Shown piece by piece: positions 34,371 through 48,400 of a DNA stretch of 64,000 bases. A model generated the notes under the pieces. It had not been told where the DNA came from and did no database searches. It worked only from the letters and a program-made list of their open reading frames with translations. Both the position numbers and the translations under genes were made by a program. The stretch comes from Antennarius striatus (Eukaryota; Chordata; Actinopteri; Lophiiformes; Antennariidae), in assembly GCF_040054535.1 (NCBI RefSeq), contig NC_090798.1:4388501-4452500 (forward strand), given 5' to 3'. Position 1 is the first letter of the stretch, and each line of letters starts with the position of its first letter.

Positions 34371-37300
34371 ATGTTGCTCTCTGTGCTACTACTGCTGCTG
34401 CTGGCCTGCTGTGCTTTGGCGAATCATTTTCATGGAACAGTGATTACTTACTATCCGGGAAACCCGGCCACGGATGAATTTGTCACTGTATGTACAGTTT
34501 AATGTACTTTCTGGAATCTGACACGTGTAACAAGTATTTGGTGTGGGTGGGGGAGTAGAAAGTGCAGTAGCTGTTTTATCTTTGTACATTTTTAATTTCT
34601 CTGCTTTTATATATGTTAACGTATACATGAAATATATCATGAAATTGTATGTTTTTGTCACAAACTAGCAAGTGTCTGGTATCAACATTATGGAATAGTG
34701 ATGTTTTTGTTACTGCAAGTTACTCCTTTTCCAGTATTTACATTATTAGAGGTCATTGTTCATACGTCTTGTCTTTCATCAGCTTGTCCTACTAAGACAC
34801 ACAAACAATAACGCTGTATAAACAAAAGCTTTTCAGCTCTGTCGTCTCTGAGACAGATTCAACTCTTTCTGGGTCTCTCTCTCTCTAAGAAGGTGCAGGT
34901 TAGAGAGAGATTTAGATTTTTAAAAGCATGTTCATTCACAAGAACCCGATTACAAAGTAATCACACTGACGCAAAATCCAAAAGAGAATTAAGTCAATTA
35001 AACCAACCAGTGCCTGAACACAAGCTATAGCGAAAGAGAGAGGGACGGGGAGAGAGAAAAAGATTTTAAAAACCAGGAATGATCAACATGAATTCAAGCC
35101 ATACCTCTCCCCTTGTATGCATTGTTTATTGTTCTTTAAATGTCAGTCAAAGATGTATCAAGTGACACTGAAACATTTGGTGACTTTACGGCACCAACTG
35201 ATATTTTTGTAGTCTTAGAGATAAAAGTTGGCTGTACTTGGTTCTTTCATTCAGTTGAAATACACAGTGAGTCTGACTTCTTCAGGTTCTTCTGATGAGT
35301 GCTGTGAATCCTGTATTTGACCGGAATTTCCATTTTTATGATAATTTTACCAATTTTAATGATTTTCATGCAATCCTGAGCTCTCAACATTTTTCTTTTT
35401 GACAAAAAAAAAGAACATCAATATGGAGTTTTCCTTTACCTTTAGAATATAAGTGCACTTGGTTATTATGCAAGCATAGAACTTTGACCATGTTAGTAGT
35501 TCAGGAAAACAATAATTTCATCAGTAAGCGGGTGTTGTAAATGAATGATTGAATCAATATTTCATCAATAGTTGCATGTCAAAAGATCAAAAACTGTGCA
35601 ACAACTTTTCCCAGCTGACTCGGCTCTTTTGTTTAGTGGATTACTAATGTAACACATCCTGTCTGGATCACTCACTGCAGGTGGTCCTTCGCTACAAACT
35701 CAACTTCCACTCCTGTGATGAGGTTGACACGTGGAGATGTTTCACAGGGGCGTGCGGATTTCAGAGGTCTCTCACGTTGAACGTCATCTCCAGAGAGAGC
35801 AGCGGAGATTGGTGTCAGAAAGAGGGAATCATGGTTCGACAGATCCCCAGGAATTTTTCATTTCAGCTAATGTAAGTATATTATGACAATGGAAAAAACA
35901 AAATTAATCCCAGTGTGTGACTTCATGCTGATGGGCTTTCATGACACAGTGTCAGGCAAGTTTTCCACCAAATTTTTCCTTTTTTTCAACTCACCTAAAG
36001 ACTAAAGTACATTTCATGTCATTTGCACTGTCTGGTGTAAAATAGAGCCTAACTGTGGCTTTTGAGCATGTGATCATGCCGAAAGAAAGATTTATATGGA
36101 TTTATAATTCATGTCAAACTCTCATGTAGTAAAACTAACATTATCTTGAACTTCCATGATAGGTTAAGAGGTGGTAACTGGTTAAATGGTAACATCAATG
36201 GTGTTAAAGTGTGGAGAGCTGTTAATCTGGTGGATCTGAGGACACGTTCGGACACGGGCAGAGCCAACAGTTCACCGCAGACAACCATCCTGCCAGTCAT
36301 AAGGTAAGCCCATCACTGGTTCTGTTCTTTTGAAATACACAAACTGATTCATGTGACAATTTTTTTGAAATTCAGTTTGTGGAAAATAAGTAATTGAATC
36401 ATACATAATCCAGTTTAGCTATGAAGACAAGACATAAATTGGCTGACTAGTTCATGTTGGGGGTTCCACAATCAAAGAACCTGTTTTTTTCTTGGTCTGC
36501 CAGAGTTCCTTCAAACTGTCACAGGGATTTGAACCTATTGGCTTTCGACCCTGATGGGGATGAGGTTAAATGCAGATACGCAAATGCAACCTTGTTGGAG
36601 TGTGACGACTGCACCCTACCATCTGCTTTCAGCCTGTCATCAGTGAGTCGTTTTAAAGCAGTTTGAATCAAACTAAGCTGCAGCTATTTGACAAACGGAT
36701 ATGTTGAAGGTGACAATATTAAAATCCAATCAAATTCTGACACTTTGGTGTCAATGTTTTGATTGGCTGGGGGGAAAAAGGCAGTGGGCGTGTCTCAAGA
36801 TAAGATGATGGAAAGATAATAACTTTATAACTTTGTTTTTTTGTCTGTGTGTAGTCTTGTGTCCTATCCTTCACCCCAACCAATAACAGTGCGATCGGAC
36901 CATACGTGATACAGCTGATGATGGAGGACTTTCCCAGGCAGAACATCCTCATGACTCAAAACAGTGAGCAGGAGCTGAAAACTACCCACACACCTATCAG
37001 CAAAGTACCAGTCCAGTTTATTTACAGAGGTAAGACTTCCTGTTTTTATAAACACTGATTCATAAAACAGATTAACACTGCAAGCAAAGGAGGCACGTAC
37101 TCAACAAAGGCATGCTCAAATAATAAAAGAGTAGGTCTGAAATGTAAATCAGCTATTTGTTAAAGACACCAGCATAGTGCATTAATGGCAAAGTATTTGG
37201 AATCACCACAAAGGATGAAATAGATTATGTGATTCAAACAAATGGGATTAACTCCTTTTTAAAGGTGATTAAGACTCAGGGCTAGTACGAAGGAAAACAA

Positions 37301-39697
37301 GCTGGATTTCTAGCCTAAATTCAGCCTGTATAGAGATGCCTGTATGGTAATTCATCATGTTTTATGCACATGCACATGTTTCAAGACATATTAGCATTTT
37401 CCCATTTTCCCCACCTGAAAGGCACCAAAAAGGCCAGAACATTTGTATGTGTGGTGTATAATATATGGTCCTGCATTACTTGTTATTCATGTAAAAGTGT
37501 GCACTACATTAGCAAGGCACTACATCACATTTCCTCTACTGGAAGGCCGGTGAGCATGGTAACAGCTGAAGATATATTTCCATCTGGACCAAAGAGGCGG
37601 ATCAGCTGAATGGATGGGCAAACTGGATTTTTTTTCCCCCCAGAAAACCAACTCTGCTTACATTTCTGCTTATCTTTTTGTTCCAGTGGATTTAGCAGCA
37701 CCACGCTGCACAGAGGGACTTTATCTGCCAAAGTTTGAGCCTCCAACCCCGCTCAATGGAGCTCAGCTGAACATCGAAGTCAACGAGCAACTGGCAATCA
37801 GCATCAAATTTGTAGTATTGATGTCAACGTGAGTCAAAAATATCCCTTCACTGGTTAAATAAGAGATATACAGTATACAGAAATGTTTTTTACTCAGGGG
37901 TGCACATAGAATCTGGTGTCTTACAACTACAGCAGGATGCATAATACATTTTACATTATAATACATTTGCATGATGTTGTTTCGTGAATATTGTTTTTGA
38001 CTGTAATAAAGCATCAAAAACCAGATGCACATTTTGCAAAATCGCTGTGTTTCAGTAATGACATCATGAAAACAGTTTACCCTTGGTTTATGTATGATAT
38101 CATTTTGAGGATGTTTAACTTGACATCTGTTTTCTTTTTTGTGTGTAGAGGTCAAGATCTGCAGTTCAGCGGGCCACACAATATGAATCGGGGTAAAGTA
38201 AGATTTGGAGAATATACCCTCAGATGGACGCCATCAATTGATGAAGCAGGACAAAGCCACCCTGTCTGTTTTCTCGCCCAGTCAAAGTCAGTTCATTAAC
38301 CATTGCCTTAAAGTAAACTACATGGGAAATAACCTTAGAAACAGCTAAAATTACATCTGTGATCTAAGTGTTGGAATTGTTTCCTTCCATTTAACTTTCT
38401 CTGAACTCTTAATATAATCTCTATAAGTCTATGGTTTTCTATGAAATTGTTTGAAATATCCTAAAATATGATTTAGATGTTGATACAGGTGGAGGAGCTT
38501 TACGTTACCATGTTCTTTCTGCAGTACTAGGTATCACTCAGAGGTACGATGTGTCATTGTGAGGGTTGGAAATGGTAAGTAAAGCAAAACTGGCCTTATT
38601 TTTCTTGTTTTTAATGCCATTATTGGTTTACAGCATGAGGCAATCGATGTTTTATCGATGTTTCTGTTCCAGCCTCGATAACATCAACCATTCAACCAAC
38701 TACACCACTAAATACAACCAGCGCAACTGATACAACCATTAGCGAAACCACAACCTCTTCAACAACACCTGATGATGGAACACAAACTCCAACAACTGCA
38801 GGCTCCAACCAAGGTGAACATAACCCATGCTTATTATGGTCTCGGATACGTACATGTATAAATGCCAAACTTGATTGCATTGACTTCCTCACATTTAAGA
38901 AGCTTTTCTGGGTAACTGTGTTCTGTACTGAGATACGACACCCTTCTGTGTTTGTAGTTGTTATTGGTTTGAAAGCAATGATATCCATTCTGCGTCCACT
39001 GTCTGAGGACATCATCAGTGCTTTATTACAAAAGGTCAGTCAGACTGTCTGGTCGTGTCTTGTCTTGTCTTGTCTTGTCTTGTCTTGTCTTGTCTTGTCT
39101 GTCTGTCTGTCACCAGCTGCTTGTTGGTGGTGATACATTAATTTCCATTCACTTTTTTTTTTTATATACATAAATCTTAAATTTTGCCATCTAGGAATCT
39201 CTATATTATACATTAAATTTTCCATTTTGTGTCAGACAACTTCACCGGCCTATGTTCACCTCTGTCCTCTTAGCCTTTCCTTACTGATATTCAGTCTGTG
39301 CTTCCCTCATTCTTTGCCAGGTTGTGGTGTTTCCTTATTTGCATACAGTCTCTCGTCATTTCCATGTGTAATTAAAACATCATACAAAGACAGAAAAGCC
39401 TAGTCATTTCCTCTTAGTAAAAAAAAACAAGACAGTTGTGTGTTGATTTCCAGATCATGAAAACTCATGTTTTGAAAGAAGCTAATGAGGGTTGAGCGGC
39501 TAGATTTTTAGATGTGTGTGAAATTTTGTCTCACTTTACCCAGTATGATCACATCAGAGAAAGTAGATATTCTGTAATCTCTGCAGCACTCTTTTTTAAT
39601 TTCCCCTCAGATTAAAGATGAGCTGGCGAGACGAGGGATACCCACAGACTCTTCACTGACAGTAAGTCAGCAGTGTTCCACTGACAACTGCAGCTAG
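34371..39697 (+). CDS. Secreted protein of unknown family with Thr/Ser-rich stalk (11 exons)
   Basis: Exons: 34371-34487, 35681-35871, 36163-36303, 36504-36642, 36855-37029, 37687-37828, 38149-38286, 38525-38574, 38673-38813, 38958-39034, 39611-39697; all phases agree, giving 465 aa. A signal peptide is clear (MLLSVLLLLLLACCALA, cleavage near residue 17). Residues 18-364 form a cysteine-containing ectodomain with motifs CHRDLNLLAFDPDGDEVKC and LECDDC and N-glycosylation sequons. Residues 365-411 are a Thr/Ser-rich, probably O-glycosylated stalk. Residues 412-454 form a conserved-looking segment (ISILRPLSEDIISALLQK, then KDELARRGIP). No membrane helix or GPI signal is visible. I recall similar fish proteins but cannot name the family. 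A strong donor (ACA|GTAAGT at 39,662) lies eleven codons before the stop, so another C-terminus is possible; I found no further exon. Confidence 0.75.
39056..39100 (+). repeat. (TCTTG)n pentanucleotide microsatellite
   Basis: About nine TCTTG units followed by a short GTCT run, in intron 10 of the secreted-protein gene. Confidence 0.95.
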
Positions 39698-42600
39698 AGC
39701 AACCTTCATGAACATCCATGAACCCCTGTATGGAAATGTATTTTCATCTTTCTTATTAACTTTAATCTGGGATTAAAGTTGATGTAAAGTGGAAATCTTA
39801 CATTACCACCTGTCTTTAGTGTCACTTCCTGCTTGGGTTGCTCATTCACACCAATCGGAAGATATGATGCTTGTTATTACAGAAGGGTTACATTCCAATT
39901 CATGCAAATACTAAACACAGAGCAACATTTTAGTGGAGTATGTACCGATCATAGGAAAAGAACATGGGAAAAAAATCAGATTAATGTGTTGAGGAGTACA
40001 GTATTAACAGTGGGATCTCCACACTCTGGTTGTGTATTAGCAAGAATCAATATGAAGCAGATACAGGGGTTGACGAGCAGTGTAAAACCCCACATCCTTC
40101 AAATGCAAATGTTGTTTTACAGGCCTGTGTACTGTACTTTGTGTTCACACTGTGTGCTGAGCTTCTTCCTGTCTCTTTGACATGTCATTAAAAGACTAAA
40201 GATAGATCAGAAAAATATTACCGAATGGTTGAGCAGCCCAACTAACTGTGCTCTACAAAGGCTGTGACTAATTCTAACCTAACCCGCTCACCTAACCCAT
40301 GCCCCATTTCTCCACCACATTTTGAGGAGACAAGTCCAGCAGTTTTTGTATACTCCTGCTGAAACATAAATTTGATACCAAGCTGTACCAGTACTTAATT
40401 GCATTGTCACATGTTGTCTCATAGTCAGGAATTGGATTTGTGCTTTCATGGTATGGTTGTAAAGTTTAACATTTGACTATGGAATTGCAAAAGGAGGATT
40501 TTGAAAAACATTTTTTTCTATTTTTATGTTTTATTTTCTACCATTTTTTTTGTGTCTGTGATTTCTCTGTTTATAATAAATTAACCTTCAAAAGCATTGT
40601 ATTATTTAACAGGATGAAACATCTGAATGTCGAAAATGTTAAGACGGAAGTATGAAACTTAAATGAACAGTTCAGTTACGATATATTTGACAACATGTAG
40701 TTCCCGAACATCTTTTATGATTGCAGTATAAATCTGTTGGATAGGAGTGACTCATTTAACGATCCATGCTTCAGATGCTCCAGCTCTTTGTGAAGAACTG
40801 CTCAGTCTGCTTGAGCCTGTTACAGTTTTCCAGCTGGTTTATCACGGAGGACAATAGAGAACAATAGTCTCCATTACCATTGCCAGTATTTATAAAATCA
40901 TTTATTCTGTCTCAACTCAACACAACTTCACGTGCACACACTCTCATAAAACACTGAAGTCAATCCAAGTTACAACAACTCCACTCTATAAATAAATTTA
41001 AAACCTTTTACACCTGATTACAAATGTTTCACATTTAAAAACTATGACATCCTGTTGTAAATATGATAAAGTACCATACAGCTTTCTCATTTAATCTGCT
41101 TCCATTTCCTTCCTGGAAGATGACGAATGAGAGCTTGTGAATTATTAATGTTACTTCATGTGGATGACATTCACATCAGCGTGCCACTGACTTTTTCTTA
41201 TGGGTATGCTGTGGATCTGCTGAACAAGGCGGAGAAAGACAAGCACAGGAGCTTATCTAATTCTTATGTTAGTTGTAAGATATAGTCTCAAATTTATGGG
41301 ATTCTGTCACATAATTACGTATTTTACTATATTTAAAAGATCCTGTCTCATATTTTTCATATTAATGAGGTACTTCTAATAACAAAAAAACTTCCTGATC
41401 ATTATAAGTTTCTTTGTCATAATTCCAAGATCATTTACCTGTTAAGTGATCTTTTTCATGGTAATTACAAGAAAGTAATCCCCAGTTAAAGATGAAGTGA
41501 TTCTTTTCTCTTATGAATTGAATGTCTTTTCTTAAGACTTTTCTTAAAAATGTCAGCTTGGTTTTGATTAGTGTAAGGTAGGAACACGCAGCGAATATGT
41601 GTTAAATTTATAGCATAGCTAAGAGTTGTCACTTTTGGGCGAAGTCTTGTCTCCACACCTGTCCCTCATCTCGACATTTGGACTTGATCAGGCTGATCAG
41701 CCTGAGGCTTTTTAAGCCTGGTTAGCTTTTTGTTCTGTACCGGATTGTTTTGTACTCATGCTCTTGTGTTTCCTGGATTTTTTGCGTTGCCTGATTAAGA
41801 TATGGAGGAAAACTTCTCTACTGGTGTCCTGTGTTTGGGTCCTAATCCTGTTCTTGACAAGAGTGGTAAAAACATTAAAATGAATATTTCACTAAACAAG
41901 ACATATACTGTAAGTCCAATATAAGTTCTAATACCTTTGATCTACAACCACTAAAGTTGTAGAAATGTAGCCATCCTTAAAAATGTATTGGTTTGTGCCA
42001 TCTGAAAATATTCACACATTTATTTTTTTCCTTTTTAAAATTTTAAGGTCTGTCTGAATGTATTTTGTAACAATCTTTTCATCCGTTTATTTAGCCAAAT
42101 ATCAAAAACCCATGACAAAGACCAAAATAGTCAGGTGTTTGAAAGACATCCGTTTTACTTCCAGTTGAACGAGGCAGAGCAGCATGTCATTAGGAATAAT
42201 ACACAGGTCACAGTTCAAAACAGTAACAAGAAACAAAACATCAGTTGGTTGTAAACAAGTTCATTAAGAAGTCACTTGATATTAAACTCCTTGTTTTGTT
42301 GGGTGTGAAACTAACTATTTGGGTAACCAGCCAATAGTTTCATGAGATGAAGGAGCTCCTTGGGAGAAAATAGTACAAAATATAAAAGATTCTTTACCAA
42401 CTTCAATGATTAAATAAATAACGATTAACTGCATCAACTCAGCATCCTGAAATTAAGTTCAATAGCTACTTCATTTGGGACATTCATGCATCTTCTTCTG
42501 TTTGTCCACAGAAGTCAATAAAGTTTGTGGGCTTTGAAACTTTAAGCAGGCTAATAGAACTGAAGGTGAATGTTTAAATGATTAGCTGGTGGCTAAGTAT

Positions 42601-44529
42601 TAGCTTCAGGCCCTCTTTGTTTGAGACGCATTCCAAACTGGGTGCGCTTGGGTTGTTTCAAGTAATGGTGCAGGGTAACTACTAGCATGCATGAACCAAA
42701 ACAAGCACACCCTGATCGACACCAATATAAAAAAAAACAAAAAAACAAAACAAGCAAAAAAAAAAGATCAACTGCATTTTTATCAAAGTCAAATGAGCAA
42801 GAACCAGAACCCTGATAAAAAACACCTGGGCAAAAACACTTGTGGTTCAAAATGTTTTAAGATGTATTTTTTTCTAATTTATAAAATCAGAGAGAATTTT
42901 GTTTTATACTTTCCCTCCATCGTTCTCTCTGTTAAAAGTCACGCACCTCCTGATTTCTACAAATATCCACAAAATCATTTCAAACCTTCTTGTATTTTAA
43001 CCCAGGTCACAATAGAAAACAGCAAAACAACATTTTCAGTAAAGATCCCTTCAAGATTAAAGCACATCATGGATATAAAATATGAATCCTACGTACCGCT
43101 ACAACCAAACCTGTGCAATGACATGGCAATGATGTCCAATGGTAAGGAGAGCTGAGGAGTGGTCATGAGAAACATTCAAGAAAACTTCTCAATAGTTCTT
43201 TCATTAAGTTTCAGCTGTTAAATGAAAAAAAAGAGAAATCTTCTTTCTTGAGGGATGTTTGCTTGCTGGCTGATTGTTTCCTGTCTCAATGCTAAGCTAA
43301 GTGACAACTTTGGCTGCACGCTTTGCAGCTCAAATTTGATTTCTTCTTTATTTTCATTTCAGGTCAGAAACTGAATAAAAGCAACAAAAATTTTATCAAA
43401 AATTTGAACAAGAGTAAACATATCGTTTGATTTTTTCCAATACTGATTAGTTGTATATTTAGTGACAAAGATTGCAGCAGCAGGAGTCAGAACTTTTGGA
43501 AATATGTAGTCTTTAGACTAGTAAAAGCCTGACACACTGAATATTTTTCTATGTTGCTGAAAGCAGCTTCTCAAACCCATTGACAATGCTACACATGTCC
43601 ATAACCACTACCAACAACTCTCCAAAATTACATTTGCTTGGAAAGACCTGGAAATAAATTTTGATTTTGTTGTTAAACATATTTTAAAAAGCATCAAGAA
43701 CCATTAATAAATATCAGTTACTCATGAACGCACCATAAAACATCGCATGATTTAAAATTCAAGACTTTTCAGGGCAAATCTTGTCTCCCAATGGGAAGCT
43801 TTTCTCCTGGAGGACCATCATCAATAACAAGATCATTCAATAAATCCATTGAAGCACTTGTAATAATGTTCCCTTATGTGTCTGAATCTCACGTTCAGCT
43901 CAGGTGAAACACAGATTTATAACAACTATATACACATACATAAAAACCCCTCAGAGGGCTGACGTTGCCTTTGTGTCCCTACCATCTAGAATTATACATG
44001 GAATTAGTTGTCGCCATTTAATTAGTGTAGATATGTGTGGATTGTGGTTTAGAGTAACGCTTGGAATCACCAATGTAGACATAATCATTGATCCTACATC
44101 AGCAGCTAATCTCAAACGTGATCAATCTGAAATGCAACTTCACCTCTCATATATAAACACATAATTATTGGTGGAGGTGACTCCACAGAGCAGTTAGAAA
44201 AAATAAATAAGTCAAGAAATATACCTTCACTGAGATTTAGCAGAATACTGTCCCCTTGAGTGTGGAAGTTGGGGTGATTTGCTTGGTACCAACTACTTAC
44301 ATTAAATATTTGACTGTTATTTCCATGACGTAATTTGGTGGGATTCATTCAGATAATGTAACAGATGACTATGGAATGCCATATCAAACAGTGCTGTTGG
44401 AGTATCATTGATATCTTGAGTGAAAGTGATTGATTTGAGAATAAATAATGAACTACTTGCAGAAAACATACAGTGCCTTTTGCGTTTAAGGTGCAGGACG
44501 TGAGCGATCTCCTCTTGGGGAGTCATGAA

Positions 44530-44797
44530 TACACTAAATAGCCAAAAGTGTGCAGACATTCAGTCTCGGGCTTTGTGATTTGGTTTCTTTGAAGGGAAGT
44601 GTGACAAATTTCCTGACCTAGACACGACCCTGAAGTTAAACCCATCCAACACTTTTGGGACGATCGCCAAACAGCGGTTGGAGTTAACTCATGTTCAAAT
44701 CCAAAACATCAGAATTCGGACATGATTTTGGAGAAGTCTATCTATTGCATATGGGCGTATTGATCAGGTGTCCACACACTTTTGGTTTTATAGTGTA
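44530..44797. mobile_element. TIR-bounded non-autonomous DNA element
   Basis: The left end TACACTAAATAGCCAAAAGT and the reverse complement of the right end, TACACTATAAAACCAAAAGT, match closely. This is the common fish element whose ends read 'CACTAxxxxCCAAAAGTxTGxxGAC'. It is 268 bp and has no coding capacity. Confidence 0.8.
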
Positions 44798-45011
44798 TAG
44801 CATGCAACTGCAACAGGAAGATGACCTCCTCTGAAAGCTTTAAGTCGCTTCATTAAACTCAGAGGGAGGAACAAGTGGAAGCTTATATGCTGGAAACTCT
44901 TACCATAAATACTGACCCAACAACAAACCTATTATGTTTAATAATGCCCATCAGAGCAGTAGGCATCTTGCAGACTGCCGTGGGAAAGTTTTGTGTCTCA
45001 TGATGATCAGA

Positions 45012-45017
45012 TTTATT
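45012..45017 (-). terminator. Candidate poly(A) signal AATAAA of the DHHC gene
   Basis: A minus-strand AATAAA about 460 bp downstream of the stop codon at 45480-45482. Another site further down could be used. Confidence 0.3.
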
Positions 45018-45479
45018 TGGAATACTTATAGCCGACTTATAAATATATGATTGTTGCCTCAATATTTGGGTCTGAGTGTTTTCAATTTCTAGACCTGAAA
45101 GAGTCAGTAACGTAAAACATCTGACCATCAGTCGAACTCCAGTGTCCACAAGAGCTCAACTCTTCTATAGAAGTCAAAGTCATAAAATAATTCAGACAGT
45201 TAAACTAAAGTCTGAGACAGAACCTGGACATTTGAGCTGCTATGAGAGGACTGAAGCAGGTTTTCATGAGTCTGGGGGTCTGGAGCTGAACTTCTGTCAG
45301 CTCCAGATGAAACAGTCACACACATACAGCACACTATTCAAGCATCCAGTTATTTGAGCCAACACATATTCTCTCTCGCTTCATTCGTCTCGTCCTCTTC
45401 CTCGCTAGGGTCCAAAAAGGTAAGACAGTTAGGAAGAAAACGTAATCGTTCTCACACGACCACGAAGAAAAACCTCAGT

Positions 45480-48400
45480 TCAGACGTTGTAGTCGGGCAG
45501 GGCAGAGTAGCTGATGCCACCGACTGACGGAGGGCTGGAGTGGAGAGGAAGAAGCCAGAAAAAGACCGAACCTGGAGAGACACATAAAACATCTTCCTGT
45601 GTCAGATCTGAGATTCATCGTCGGTGCTGATGCAAATACTGCTGAGAGGACGTCACAGACATGAACCCACCTCTTCCAAAAACCTCTCGCAGCAGAGCCA
45701 GCTTTGGTTTGCGAGTGTGCGGCGGGTGGTGGGAGGTGGAAGAGGTGGAAGAGGTGGAAGAAGAGGGGGAAGACAACGAGCTTCTGTCCTTGACCATCAA
45801 TCTGTTCCTCATCTGCTCTATGGGAGTCTCGTCTGTGATGATGGAGACCAACTGAAGGAAACAACGCATCATCAAAACGTTGCACCCTTATGCTGTCCTA
45901 CGGCCTCTGCGGCTGTTGTTACAACAAGAATATTAGTGTAACTTTTGGAACATTTGGTGCTTGTAGACAAAGCAGCTGCAAACTTTCGTGATCTTTAAAC
46001 GTGTGAGTACCTGATCGTAGAAGATGACCATGACAAACACGCCAAACAACACCGACTCCACCAGGAGGATGATGTAATGAGCACTGAGAGAGGAGTAAAA
46101 AAAAAACCAGTCACTGCAGGCAGACATAATGCCGCGCCCGTTTCACACAGAATCGTCGACACACAGCTGAAGGTTCTTTTGCGGACGACTCACACTATCA
46201 GGTGTTTGCTGGGCATCTCCTCACCGTCCTTCTCCCCATCACTTTCTCTCTCATTCCTGATGCGCCACACCCAGGCCCACACCACCAGCACCAGGGAGTA
46301 CAGACTGGCCATGCCTGAACACACAGAACTGTAATATTTTTATTTTCTGCCTTTAGATAAAACACAGTAATTTTCAACAGATGACTTGAATCTACTGTTT
46401 TCTGAGGTTGTTCTGTTGGTGAATGTTGGATTTCCACCACTTAGTCAATGTGAAAATACTCTACCGCAGAAGATTGGGGAGAAACATCGACCTCTCAGTG
46501 ATTTATTTCCACATGTCCAACGATTTATTCTAATCACCTCAAAAAAATCCCGATTGACATTTGTTACATCCCGCTTCAAAGCGCTGATGTATTGTAAGGG
46601 TCAGCATTTATGTGTTTGTCCGTTAGTCCATCCGTTAGTCCACCAAATATCTTCGCAACCATTGCAGATGGATGAAACAAAAAGAACATTGCTAGGTCAA
46701 GGTCAAATTTTAACTTTTGTACAGTCAGGAACTGGATAAGATAGAAAGACTAGGGAGAAGGCCAGTGTAACAGTATATCAAAGCTACTGCTTTGACCTGT
46801 GAAAATAGGTCAGCGCACTAGCTCTGATCTTTGACCTATGCAAATAGGTCAGGGTAAAATTTTGAATTCAGGGCTGTCGCGGTATGTTGCAGTCTCTGAC
46901 TGCATTGGTTCTTGTTTTTAATTGTCTCTAATGTTGCAATCAAACAAAGGTGTGACACACAAGCGGACATGTTTGTACACTAACTGTAGTCACCAGAGCA
47001 GCGGGCCCAGTGCAAACATGAAACTGTGTCCGGCATGTACTCACCAGTGTAGAAGAGGAACTGGATGAAATACTTTTGGTTTAGCTCTCCGACACAGTTG
47101 TTGATCCTGAAATACGCAACGTGGAAAGATGTATGAGAAAAAGACAAAGAGGTTGAGAGAGGCGGGTAAAGTTTAGAGGAGGAAATGGATGGATGGTTCT
47201 CCTCTCACCAGGGACAGTGATGATCCATGCGGCGTATGCACCTCTGACAGACACGGCAGTGATGCGCTCTGGGAGGTCTGTAGGTTTCACAGCGACTGCA
47301 CACGGTCCAACCTTCACAGCCCTGGAAGCAGCAGGAGGAGATGCCGACACTCAGACTGACTGATGCTCAACCACACATAAACACTGTCACCCTTCATTAA
47401 TCCCTGTAGGGATGTTTGCTCTCTGCTTCAACCATAAAGGAAGAGCCGGATCCTTTTCAAGAAACGCTTTATATTCAAGGACCCAGCATAATCACCACTG
47501 ATCCATAGGCAAGTTAAAAAAACGTTATTGAAAGCAACTTGTTGACGAACTCTCAACGACAGCAATAATTTCCATTTTAGCAACAAAATATGAAAACAAA
47601 GAAATTTAAATAGAAAACACGTATTTACACCTACTTTTCAAAATCATTTAATTCCAAAATTATCAAAGAACCTGTGTGTTTTTCCCATATTCATTGTTCT
47701 GGATCAGGTTTCACTGGAAATACATCTGACGTAAACTAAACCTCCAGCAGATGTATGAAAACAAAAACACAACCAAAGATTGATACGTAATTCTCGTCTC
47801 TGTCTCACCCAATATAAAACACAGACATCACATTAAAGACGTCTGACTTTAAGCTCATAAACACATAGCCAATAAGCATACAAACCACAAAGCTGACATA
47901 AATACAGCTTTTAAACTGTAAATACAGAGACACCATGAGCTACTTATTAGAATAAGAGGGGTAGAATCAGCAACGGGCTCAAAAGTTAGCCTTAAGTGTT
48001 AAAATTCCCATCAAGCTTTTAGTTTTTATTTAACTTGTATTTTTCCTGAACATTATGCAGTTTTTTTTTAAATATCTGTGAACACATTTTGGAGCGCTCT
48101 CACGGTGACGAGTCTTAGGAGTCTTTCTGACGTGACTCACCCGTTCATTCATCCGAGACGACTGCGAGCGAAGATCTGAGAAGTCTATGGCTGTGTCGGG
48201 AAGAGGCACCATGCCTGGGGTCAAACACATAACACCATTAATCAATCAATCACAATCAGTCACTCACAGGATATTTTTCCAGGAATCTCTCAGTTCACTT
48301 TGTTTTATTTTTTTTCCAGATATGAGCTGACAGTTACTGACCGGGATCTGAGAAGACAGCTTTAGAGTGGCAGGCCAGCAGCAGCAGCAGAATCAGGTTG

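Larger units (their letters stand above)
39698..45479. other. Intergenic region without recognisable genes
   Basis: AT-rich sequence with one MITE (44,530-44,797), an exact 18-bp palindrome at 41,688-41,705 (TCAGGCTGATCAGCCTGA) and a likely retroelement fragment around 41,640-41,860. Open frames such as 42,691-43,155 plus are Lys/Asn-rich readings of A-rich DNA with no domain. Confidence 0.6.

Noticed and set aside
42691..43155. 154-codon plus-strand frame
   Set aside because: It is Lys/Asn/Gln-rich over A-rich DNA, with no domain, splice context or relation to a neighbour.
45475..45941. Several overlapping frames on both strands around the DHHC C-terminus
   Set aside because: They are shadows of DHHC exon 8 (its Ser-rich codons) and exon 9 in other frames.
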